Part shown: piece after piece, positions 1 to 9,358 of the stretch
How positions within the stretch are numbered: the first letter of the stretch is position 1
Layout of the letters: the number at the start of each line of letters is the position of its first letter
Assembly (NCBI GenBank): GCA_045642545.1
Contig: JAZUJB010000049.1
Location: forward strand, 1 to 47,554
From: F23-B02 sp045642545
Lineage (GTDB): Bacteria > Bacillota > Clostridia > Oscillospirales > Oscillospiraceae
DNA length: 47,554 bases
Direction: 5' to 3'
The notes under the pieces: generated by a model
Database searches by the model: none
Seen by the model: the letters and a program-made list of their open reading frames with translations, nothing else
Told to the model about the DNA's origin: nothing
Translations under genes and position numbers: made by a program

Positions 1-774
1 AACGATAATAAGGAGCTTACCCCGCGCACTGTCCGTGCAATGGAAAAAGCAATTGAGCAGGGGAAAATTGTTGTGTTTTCAACGGGTAGAGGCATTACAA
101 TCGTCCAGCCCTATATCGATATGGTTCGCGGTATGCGATACGCGCTGACGAGCAGCGGCGCAGCGGTAATAGACCTTGAAACGGGCGAGAGACTGCTGCA
201 TAAGAAAATTGACGCGGAAACCGTCAAGATGATAATTGCGCAGGTCAGCGGACGGTATGTAATGCCCGTAATATACAATGATGACGCAAGCTACAGCACC
301 GCGTGGTGTGTCGATTGCATTGAGGAATTCGGCCACAAAACCTATGAGCCGATATACCGTCAGTGCCTTACCATAGTTGACGATGCCTTCAACGCATTTA
401 TGGAAAACCCAAGGCCGATTGAAAAGCTCAATCTCTTCTTTGCCGACGATAATGAGGCGCAGGAGGTCTATGAAAGCATCAAAAATCTGCCCATTACCTT
501 CACGGGGAAAACCGCAAGAGCGTTTGAAATCAACGCGCAGGGAGTGAGCAAGGCGGAGGGCTTGAAGGTGCTGTGCGAAAGACTCGGCATTGCCCCCTCG
601 GAATGCATCGCGGTGGGCGATTCCAAAAACGATGAAGAGATACTTGCCTGCGCGGGTCTGAAGGTTGCAATGGCAAACGGCAGCGAGCGCGTAAAAGCCC
701 TTGCGGATGTGGTGTGCGCCGACTGCAACAGCGACGGTGTGGCAGGAATTATCGAAGAATATTTACTTGCTTAG
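1..774 (+). CDS. Cof-type HAD-IIB phosphatase, 5' end outside the window
   Basis: The reading frame is open from base 1, so the gene starts upstream; the ATG at 40 is internal because the residues before it (NDNKELTPRTVRAMEKA) fit the stretch after the catalytic DxD of Cof proteins, which lies outside the window. The visible part has the motif II region (VFSTGRG), a C2-type cap, and a C-terminal motif IV (VGDSKNDEEILACAG) that supplies the Mg-binding acids. Members of this family dephosphorylate sugar phosphates or flavin precursors in the cytosol, but the substrate cannot be told from sequence. A separate promoter for the next gene overlaps its last codons, so the two are probably not strictly co-transcribed. 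The family call is firm. Confidence 0.88.
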   Translation, partial: NDNKELTPRTVRAMEKAIEQGKIVVFSTGRGITIVQPYIDMVRGMRYALTSSGAAVIDLETGERLLHKKIDAETVKMIIAQVSGRYVMPVIYNDDASYSTAWCVDCIEEFGHKTYEPIYRQCLTIVDDAFNAFMENPRPIEKLNLFFADDNEAQEVYESIKNLPITFTGKTARAFEINAQGVSKAEGLKVLCERLGIAPSECIAVGDSKNDEEILACAGLKVAMANGSERVKALADVVCADCNSDGVAGIIEEYLLA

Positions 775-795
775 AAAAGCTATGTGTAGTATAAT
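767..795 (+). promoter_or_regulatory. Promoter for the Sir2-tagA-tmk operon
   Basis: A TTGCTT box at 767-772 and a perfect TATAAT at 790-795 are separated by 17 bases. They lie about 32 bases before the Sir2 start. The -35 box overlaps the stop region of the HAD gene. Confidence 0.65.
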
Positions 796-827
796 AAACT
801 GATTAACTTTGTAAAGAAGTGAATAAA

Positions 828-1544
828 ATGGAAGATAAGATTTTACAACTGAAAAAGTGGATAGATGAGAGCGATAATGTCGTGTTTTTCGGCGGCGCAG
901 GCGTGTCCACGGAAAGCGGAATTCCCGACTTTCGCAGTGTTGACGGGCTGTACAATCAGAAGTATAAATATCCTCCTGAGATGATATTAAGTCACTCGTT
1001 TTTTGTGAAGAATCCCGAGGAGTATTACAGATTTCACCACGAAAAGCTTGCAATCGGTGATGTCAAGCCCAATACCGCGCATCTGAAGCTTGCCGAGCTT
1101 GAACAAAGGGGCAAGCTTAAAGCAGTTGTAACTCAGAATATTGACGGACTTCATCAGGCTGCAGGCAGCAAGAAGGTGCTTGAGCTGCACGGAAGCATAC
1201 TCCGCAGCTACTGCTGCACCTGCGGCAGACCTTATCCCGCAGATAAGATGAACTACTGCGAGGGCGTGCCCAGATGCAGCTGCGGCGGTGTTATCAGACC
1301 TGACATCGTTTTGTACGAGGAGCCGCTTGACGAGCAGATTCTTCAGGAGTCCATTCGCTGCATCTCCGAGGCTGATGTGCTGATAGTAGGCGGCACCTCG
1401 CTGAATGTGTACCCCGCAGCGGGACTTATCAATTATTACCGCGGAAATAAGCTCGTGCTTGTAAACTTGAGCAGTACTCCGTACGACAGTGAAGCAGACC
1501 TTGTAATCAATGAGAAAATCGGAAAGGTGTTCGGCCGGCTTTGA
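828..1544 (+). CDS. NAD-dependent protein deacylase, Sir2 family
   Basis: This 238-residue protein has the Sir2 signatures in order: an NAD-binding GAGVSTESGIPDFRS near residue 25, TQNIDGLHQAAGS near 100, the catalytic His in LELHGS, a four-Cys zinc ribbon (CCTCG ... CSCGG), and VGGTSLNVYPA near the C-terminus. Sirtuins remove acyl groups from lysines using NAD+ and release nicotinamide and O-acyl-ADP-ribose; it is cytosolic. The ATG at 828 is chosen because AAGAAG at 814-819 sits 8 bases before it; a GTG at 819 would overlap that site. Its stop overlaps the TTG start of the glycosyltransferase gene, so it is the first gene of a tight operon. Deacetylase versus other deacylase activity is not resolved. 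Confidence 0.93.
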   Translation: MEDKILQLKKWIDESDNVVFFGGAGVSTESGIPDFRSVDGLYNQKYKYPPEMILSHSFFVKNPEEYYRFHHEKLAIGDVKPNTAHLKLAELEQRGKLKAVVTQNIDGLHQAAGSKKVLELHGSILRSYCCTCGRPYPADKMNYCEGVPRCSCGGVIRPDIVLYEEPLDEQILQESIRCISEADVLIVGGTSLNVYPAAGLINYYRGNKLVLVNLSSTPYDSEADLVINEKIGKVFGRL

Positions 1545-2281
1545 GCAGAATAAATGTCCTCGGCGTTGAGATTGACAATCTTACAAGACAAAAAGCGCTT
1601 GAGCGTGCGCTCTCACTTATTGACGAGCACCGCAGCGCATATATGGTAACGCCCAATCCCGAGATTGTCATGGCAGCCTGGGACTCCGACGAGGTCAGCG
1701 CAGCAATAAATAACGCAGACCTTGTAATCCCCGACGGAATCGGGGTAATGAAAGCGGCTGAAATTCTCAGAACACCGCTTGCGGAGCATCTGCCCGGCAT
1801 TGATGTTGCAACGGAGCTTCTTGAGCGCCTTGCGAAAGACGGCAAATCCGTGTTCCTCTTCGGCGCAAAGCCGGGTGTGGCCGAAAAAGCCGCAGAAAAA
1901 ATGGCAAAGCAGTTTCCGGGGCTTGTAATCTGCGGTACAAATGACGGCTACGCCGATGATGACGAGGCCGTGGTTGCAAAGATAAATGCCGCAAAACCGG
2001 ATTTTCTGATTGTCTGCCTCGGCGTTCCCAAGCAGGAGCTTTGGATGGCGCGAAACGCAGCAAAGCTCGATGTCGGACTTATGGCAGGTCTCGGCGGCAC
2101 GCTTGATGTTTTCTCGGGCGAGGTAAAAAGAGCACCTGCAAGCTGGCAGAGGCTGCATCTTGAGTGGCTTTACCGCTGCTTGGAGGAGCCTAAGCGCTTC
2201 AAAAAGATTAAAAAGCTTCCGCTGTTCATATTAAAGGCGTGGCGGGAGAGAACAGGGAATAGTAATGATGAAAAAAGGTAA
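1541..2281 (+). CDS. WecG/TagA/CpsF-family glycosyltransferase
   Basis: The 246-residue protein matches the TagA family that adds an amino sugar such as ManNAc to undecaprenyl-linked GlcNAc, the committed step of wall teichoic acid or similar linkage units, at the inner membrane face. Visible motifs are MVTPNPEIVM near residue 27, the catalytic-Asp region IPDGIGVMKA near 60, FLFGAKPGV, CLGVPKQELWM, and the basic C-terminal tail (LEWLYRCLEEPKRFKK) typical of membrane association. It starts at a TTG that overlaps the Sir2 stop, preceded by GGAAAGG; no in-frame ATG is available nearby. It overlaps tmk by 17 bases. Family assignment is strong; the exact donor sugar is inferred. Confidence 0.9.
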   Translation: MSRINVLGVEIDNLTRQKALERALSLIDEHRSAYMVTPNPEIVMAAWDSDEVSAAINNADLVIPDGIGVMKAAEILRTPLAEHLPGIDVATELLERLAKDGKSVFLFGAKPGVAEKAAEKMAKQFPGLVICGTNDGYADDDEAVVAKINAAKPDFLIVCLGVPKQELWMARNAAKLDVGLMAGLGGTLDVFSGEVKRAPASWQRLHLEWLYRCLEEPKRFKKIKKLPLFILKAWRERTGNSNDEKR

Positions 2282-2936
2282 GCTGATAGTTTTCGAGGGC
2301 ATAGACGGTAGCGGCAAATCCGCACATTACAGACGCGTGTGCAAGCATCTGGAGGAGGACGGAATTGCCTATAACCACATCGTCTTCCCGAGATACGATA
2401 ATGAAAGCTCTGCGCTTATCCGTATGTACCTCGGTGGCGAATTTGGCGAAAATCCCGCCGATGTAAACGCATATACCGCGTCAACCTTCTTTGCGGTTGA
2501 CAGATTTGCCTCGTACAGAAACGACTGGGGCAAGATATACGATGAGGGCGGCTTTATCCTTTCGGACAGATACACGACCTCAAACGCAGTGCATCAGGGT
2601 GCAAAGCTTGCAGACTCTGAGCTTGAGCCGTTTTTTAAATGGCTGTACGACCTTGAATATACGAAGATGGGACTTCCTGCGCCTGACCTTGTAATTTACC
2701 TTGATGTCGATGTTAAAACCTCGCTTGCAAGAATGCAGCACAGGCAGGAAAAAACCAACACCAGTGCAGATATTCACGAGAAGGATGTAAAGTATCTTGA
2801 AAACTGCCTGCGTGTTGCCGACAAGGCAGCCGACTATTACGGCTGGACAAGAATTCCGTTCATGAAGGACGGCGTTGAGCGTGAGCTTGAGGAAAAGCAT
2901 GAGGAAATCTACTCAATCATCAAAGCTGCGTTGTGA
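2265..2936 (+). CDS. tmk: Thymidylate kinase
   Basis: It phosphorylates dTMP to dTDP with ATP in the cytosol, an essential step for DNA precursors. The P-loop FEGIDGSGKSAH lies near residues 9-20, the ILSDRYTTSNAVHQ (DRY) motif near 100, and a LID-type segment follows YLDVDVKTSLARM. The 223 residues are slightly longer than typical TMPK. The ATG at 2265 overlaps the end of the glycosyltransferase gene and is preceded by a purine-rich AGAGAACAGGG stretch. Its 3' end overlaps the next gene by 38 bases, consistent with translational coupling. Confidence 0.93.
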   Translation: MMKKGKLIVFEGIDGSGKSAHYRRVCKHLEEDGIAYNHIVFPRYDNESSALIRMYLGGEFGENPADVNAYTASTFFAVDRFASYRNDWGKIYDEGGFILSDRYTTSNAVHQGAKLADSELEPFFKWLYDLEYTKMGLPAPDLVIYLDVDVKTSLARMQHRQEKTNTSADIHEKDVKYLENCLRVADKAADYYGWTRIPFMKDGVERELEEKHEEIYSIIKAAL

Positions 2937-3480
2937 TACCGTCGCTCAGAAGGCGGAGCTGAGAAAAAGAAAAGGGGAAGAGCTTGCAGCCCTCCCCGAA
3001 AGCTATATAAAAAGCAGCGATGAGCTAATTGCAAAAAAACTCTTTGCAATGCCCGAATATGCTGCGGCAGAAAGAGTCTTTGCCTATTACAGCGTAGGGC
3101 GTGAGGTGTCAACGCTTGAGATTATCGAGCATACTCTTTCCTGCGGCAAGCAGCTTGCACTGCCCGTGTGCGAGGCCAAAGGCAAAATGTATTTTGTGCT
3201 TGTCAACAGCTTAAGCGAACTGAAATCGGGCCGATACGGCATTCCCGAGCCGCCTGAGGACGGGGAAACGGTAACGCCCACGACAGATGACATTATCATC
3301 GTTCCGGCACTTTGTGCTGATAAAAGCAATAACCGCTTAGGTCACGGAGCGGGCTACTATGACCGCTTTCTCAGCCAAACCGAGTGCTTCAGTGTGTGCC
3401 TTTGCAGAGCAAGGCTTCTTGAGGACGAGCTTCCCGCGGAGCCTACCGATGTTAAGGTCAGCGCGGTCATAACGGAATAA
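2899..3480 (+). CDS. 5-formyltetrahydrofolate cyclo-ligase family protein
   Basis: This 193-residue protein belongs to the family that converts 5-formyl-THF to 5,10-methenyl-THF with ATP, recycling folate for one-carbon metabolism. The diagnostic C-terminal motif is LGHGAGYYDRFL, preceded by DDIIIVPALCADKSNNR; the N-terminus has the typical basic KAELRKRKGEEL segment. The ATG at 2899 is chosen inside the tmk 3' end because GAGG precedes it by about 7 bases; a TTG at 2875 is open in frame but has no advantage. Last gene of the Sir2 operon; no plus-strand terminator is evident after it. Confidence 0.9.
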   Translation: MRKSTQSSKLRCDTVAQKAELRKRKGEELAALPESYIKSSDELIAKKLFAMPEYAAAERVFAYYSVGREVSTLEIIEHTLSCGKQLALPVCEAKGKMYFVLVNSLSELKSGRYGIPEPPEDGETVTPTTDDIIIVPALCADKSNNRLGHGAGYYDRFLSQTECFSVCLCRARLLEDELPAEPTDVKVSAVITE

Positions 3481-3504
3481 AAAGAGGCCCCTTTCGGAGC
3501 CCCT
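3479..3504 (-). terminator. Terminator of the small Cys-rich gene
   Basis: On the minus strand a 9-bp stem with two G-U pairs (AGGGGCUCC / GGGGCCUCU) closes a GAAA tetraloop and runs into UUUUU. On the plus strand the same stem has two mismatches and no T tract, so it acts on the minus strand only. Confidence 0.8.
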
Positions 3505-3526
3505 GTATCGTACTTAGCTGTATTTA

Positions 3527-3661
3527 TCAGTTGCAGCCGCAGCCACAGCCGTTGTTGTCGTTGTTGCAGCCACAGCCGCAGCCGTTACCGCAGCCGAAGA
3601 AGAGAATGAGAAGGATGATGATAATCCAAATGCAGCTGTTATTGTTGTTGTTGCAGAACAT
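3527..3661 (-). CDS. Small Cys/Gly/Asn-rich membrane peptide, 44 aa
   Basis: The ATG at 3661-3659 has a good GGAGAAAGG site 7 bases upstream, and the frame closes with TGA at 3529-3527 followed by a clean terminator, so this looks like a real small gene. The peptide begins MFCNNNNNSC, continues with one very hydrophobic helix (IWIIIILLILFF, residues 11-22) and ends in a tail of Gly-Cys and Asn repeats (GCGNGCGCGCNNDNNGCGCG), with 10 Cys in 44 residues. I have seen similar short peptides annotated in ruminococci as high-cysteine chorion-class proteins, a name that carries no function. The helix suggests membrane insertion and the tail could bind metal or form disulfides; both are inferences. 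Confidence 0.7.
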   Translation of the reverse strand: MFCNNNNNSCIWIIIILLILFFGCGNGCGCGCNNDNNGCGCGCN

Positions 3662-3746
3662 ATTGTAGCCTTTCTCCGCGCAAGAAAATTCCGTGGTCAG
3701 TGTCCGGCGCGGCGGACCTTAATGACGCGGCAAGTCAGAAGTCAAC

Positions 3747-3776
3747 ACACAGCTAAACCTGTGTCTGAAATATAAT
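3747..3776 (+). promoter_or_regulatory. Putative mltG promoter with adjacent dyad
   Basis: A perfect TATAAT lies at 3771-3776, about 48 bases before the mltG start. No good -35 box is at the right distance; instead a 6-bp inverted repeat (ACACAG ctaaac CTGTGT, 3747-3764) covers the -35 region, which might be a binding site for an activator or repressor. The rest of 3662-3823 shows nothing else I can name. Confidence 0.4.
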
Positions 3777-3823
3777 ATGCAAACCCAATATTATCGGTTA
3801 CTACACAGAGGAAGGGGATTCCT

Positions 3824-5059
3824 ATGGACGAAAATACAAACAAGGAAATCGAGGAAGTAAAGGCTGAAGACAAGGCTGTCGAGGCACAGCCCGAAGCTAA
3901 TGCTTTCAATATCAAGATGTCCTCGGAGGCGGCTCATACCGCAGCACCGCAGTACACAGCAAAGAAAAGCAAGGTCAACGGCCTTATGTATTTCATCTTT
4001 GTTGTCAGCGTAAGCGTTATACTTGCATGCCTTGCATGGTCAGCGGCAACAGATGTGCTTGCACTTAAGTCGGACAATGTTGAGGCGACCGTAACCCTTG
4101 CAAAGGACAGCTTCGATTATTACGATTACGAGGAAAAAACCGAAGACGGCGAAAAGATAACAAAGAAGGCTCACGAGGCTGACATCGGCTATGTTGCCGA
4201 CCAGCTTAAGGATGCGGGAATAATCAAGTACAAGTGGCTGTTCAAGCTCTACTGCGGCTTCTCACATGCCGACAAGAAGCTTGACCCCGGCACCTATGAG
4301 CTCAAGTCCGCCTATGACTACCGCGCACTCATCATGAAGATGCAGTCCGGCTCCGGCGCAATGGTAACCATTAAGATTACCTTCCCCGAGGGCTACACAA
4401 TGCGTGACATCTTTAAGAAGCTTGATACAGAGGGCGTCTGCGATTATGACGAGCTTATGGACGCAGCGGCAAACGCAACCTTCAACTATGCCTTCCTTGA
4501 GGGCACCGAGAAGGGCGATGCAAACCGACTTGAGGGCTTCCTTTTCCCCGATACCTATGAGTTCTACGAGGGAATGCCTGCCTCCAGTGCAATCAACAAG
4601 CTGCTTGAGGGCTTCCACTATAAGCTCACTGCCGAAATGCTTGAATGGCAGGCAGAAAGCGGCTACAGCATGAGACAAATCATCACGATTGCATCTATGA
4701 TTGAGAAGGAAGCAGCCGATAACGCCGACCGCTACAAGATTTCATCGGTCATCTACAACCGCATGAAGAAGGATTGGCCTCTGCAGATTGACTCCACAAC
4801 CCTTTACGAGTATCCCGACCACGAGGGCGCACCCACCAAGGATATGCTGAATAAGGACACACCCTATAACACCCGTGTCAACAAGGGCCTGCCCCCCACG
4901 CCGATTTGCTCACCGGGTCTTGCGTCAATCAAGGCAGCGCTTCAGCCCGATGATACGAACTATATGTTCTATGCACTCAATTCCACAAGCGGAAAGCACG
5001 AATACTTTACCAACAGCAGTGCGTTTGACGCATTCGTAGCAAAGCAGAACTATGATTAA
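3824..5059 (+). CDS. mltG: Endolytic murein transglycosylase
   Basis: MltG cuts nascent glycan strands at the outer face of the membrane and is thought to terminate peptidoglycan polymerisation. The 411-residue protein has an acidic cytosolic N-terminus (1-50), one membrane helix at about 52-73 (MYFIFVVSVSVILACL), a LysM-like region, then the YceG domain with the catalytic-Glu motif ITIASMIEKEA (Glu near 294) and the C-terminal PTPICSPGLASIKAAL and YMFYAL signatures. A GAGGAAGGGG site precedes the ATG. It overlaps the following U32 gene by 8 bases. The mltG-U32-alaS neighbourhood resembles the Bacillus alaS-mltG-yrrN/yrrO region. Confidence 0.93.
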   Translation: MDENTNKEIEEVKAEDKAVEAQPEANAFNIKMSSEAAHTAAPQYTAKKSKVNGLMYFIFVVSVSVILACLAWSAATDVLALKSDNVEATVTLAKDSFDYYDYEEKTEDGEKITKKAHEADIGYVADQLKDAGIIKYKWLFKLYCGFSHADKKLDPGTYELKSAYDYRALIMKMQSGSGAMVTIKITFPEGYTMRDIFKKLDTEGVCDYDELMDAAANATFNYAFLEGTEKGDANRLEGFLFPDTYEFYEGMPASSAINKLLEGFHYKLTAEMLEWQAESGYSMRQIITIASMIEKEAADNADRYKISSVIYNRMKKDWPLQIDSTTLYEYPDHEGAPTKDMLNKDTPYNTRVNKGLPPTPICSPGLASIKAALQPDDTNYMFYALNSTSGKHEYFTNSSAFDAFVAKQNYD

Positions 5060-6257
5060 TAACAAACCCGAATTATTGGCACCTGCCGGTGATATGGAGC
5101 GTCTTACAATGGCGCTCCATTACGGCGCTGATGCGGTTTACCTTGCCGGCACACAGTTCGGTATGCGAGCCGCAGCAGGAAACTTCACATTTGAACAGAT
5201 GAAAAAAGCCGCTGAGCTTGCCCATGAAAAGGGCGCTGCGGTACATATGACCTGCAACACATTGCCCAGAGAGTCGGAGCTGAAGGAGCTTCCCGCGTTT
5301 CTGGAAAAGGCGCAGGATGCGGGCATTGATGCGCTTATCATTGCCGACCTCGGTGTTATGGACTATGCGGCGAAATATGCGCCTAAGGTCTCTCGCCATG
5401 TCAGCACGCAGCTCGGCGTCATAAACAGTGCAACGGCAAATGTCCTGCACAGCATGGGCGCGGACAGAGTTGTGCTTGCGCGCGAAACTCCGATGAAGGA
5501 CATTTTTGAGATACGCGCCAATACGCCTAAGGAGCTTGAAATCGAGGCCTTTGTGCACGGCGCAATGTGTGTGTCCTTTTCGGGCAGATGCCTGCTGTCA
5601 AACTATCTGACGGGCAGAGACGCAAATCGCGGCGCATGCGCGCAGCCCTGCCGCTGGAAGTATCATCTTGTCGAGGAAAAGCGCCCCGGCGAGTACTTCG
5701 AGATTACCGAGGACAAGGGCACGCATATTATGAACTCGCGCGATATGTGTATGATAGAGCATATCCCCGAGCTTATTGAAGCTGGTGTCTCAAGCTTCAA
5801 GATTGAGGGCAGGATGAAATCGGCCTACTATGCAGCAGCCGTTACAAACGCCTACCGCCACGCAATTGACTGCGCGGTGAGGGGAGAGGCGCTTCCACAG
5901 ATATGGCTCGATGAGGTCAATAAGGTCAGTCACAGACCGTATTGCACGGGCTTTTATTACGGAGACCCCGGTCAGCACTTTGCCGAGGCAAGCTATTTTT
6001 CCGATGCCGAGGTATGTGCGGTCGTTGAAAGCTGCGATAATGACGGCAATGCCGTACTCACACAGCGCAACCGCTTCTGCATAGGCGATACCGTTGAGCT
6101 TCTGACCAACGATAATGAGCCTATCGCGTTCACGGTTGAGAGTATGACCGATGAAAACGGCGAGCCGATAACGGCAACCCCGCACGCAATGATGAAATTC
6201 AAGCTGAAGCTGCCTGTAAAGTGCAGTGAACTGTCAATACTAAGAAGGATTAAGTAA
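5052..6257 (+). CDS. Peptidase U32 family protein, TrhP-like tRNA hydroxylation
   Basis: The 401-residue protein starts with the family signature LLAPAGDMERLTMALHYGADAVYLAG and has the core signature EAFVHGAMCVSFSGRCLLSN followed by the Cys-rich GACAQPCRWKY and FKIEGRMKSAYYAA. Members closest to this (YegQ/YrrO, now TrhP) are needed for prephenate-dependent 5-hydroxylation of uridine 34 in tRNA rather than for proteolysis; the Cys residues probably hold an Fe-S cluster. The start overlaps mltG, and alaS follows after 10 bases, so a translation-related role fits. The TrhP assignment over other U32 branches is inferred from length and motif spacing. Confidence 0.87.
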   Translation: MINNKPELLAPAGDMERLTMALHYGADAVYLAGTQFGMRAAAGNFTFEQMKKAAELAHEKGAAVHMTCNTLPRESELKELPAFLEKAQDAGIDALIIADLGVMDYAAKYAPKVSRHVSTQLGVINSATANVLHSMGADRVVLARETPMKDIFEIRANTPKELEIEAFVHGAMCVSFSGRCLLSNYLTGRDANRGACAQPCRWKYHLVEEKRPGEYFEITEDKGTHIMNSRDMCMIEHIPELIEAGVSSFKIEGRMKSAYYAAAVTNAYRHAIDCAVRGEALPQIWLDEVNKVSHRPYCTGFYYGDPGQHFAEASYFSDAEVCAVVESCDNDGNAVLTQRNRFCIGDTVELLTNDNEPIAFTVESMTDENGEPITATPHAMMKFKLKLPVKCSELSILRRIK

Positions 6258-6267
6258 GGAGAAACAC

Positions 6268-8934
<2,667 letters not shown>

Positions 8935-8950
8935 TTGAAAGGAGATTACT

Positions 8951-9292
8951 ATGAACGATTGCCTTTTCTGCAAAATCATAGCAGGTGAGATTCCCTGCAC
9001 AAAGGTTTACGAGGATGAGTATGTTTTCGCATTCCGCGATATCAATCCTCAGGCACCCGTACATGTTCTCGTACTGCCCAAGGAGCACATCTGCTGCGCA
9101 GATGCAATAAACGAGTCAAACTCCATGCTCGTTGCAAAGTGCTTTGAGGCAGTAGCAAAGATTGCAAAGGCCGAGGGCCTTACCAACGGCTACCGCGTTG
9201 TTAATAACTGCGGCGAGGACGGTGGTCAGACCGTTAAGCATCTTCACTTCCATATTCTCGGCGGCAAGCAGCTGACCGTAGAAATGGCATAA
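8951..9292 (+). CDS. HIT family protein, HinT-like nucleoside phosphoramidase
   Basis: The 113-residue protein has the family N-terminus CLFCKIIAGEIPCTKVYED and the catalytic histidine triad HLHFHILGGKQL near the C-terminus. HinT-type proteins hydrolyse AMP-lysine and aminoacyl adenylates, including those released by tRNA synthetases, which suits its position immediately after alaS. AAAGGAG precedes the ATG. A perfect terminator 11 bases after the stop closes the mltG-alaS operon. Confidence 0.95.
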   Translation: MNDCLFCKIIAGEIPCTKVYEDEYVFAFRDINPQAPVHVLVLPKEHICCADAINESNSMLVAKCFEAVAKIAKAEGLTNGYRVVNNCGEDGGQTVKHLHFHILGGKQLTVEMA

Positions 9293-9303
9293 AAAATATA
9301 AAG

Positions 9304-9338
9304 AAAAAGCAGAAAGCCCTTAGACTTTCTGCTTTTTT
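9304..9338 (+). terminator. Terminator after the HIT gene
   Basis: A 13-bp perfect stem, AAAAAGCAGAAAG with CTTTCTGCTTTTT, and an 8-base loop run into a T tract. It separates the alaS operon from comEC. Confidence 0.92.
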
Positions 9339-9358
9339 GCCTGTTCGGAGATATAGAT

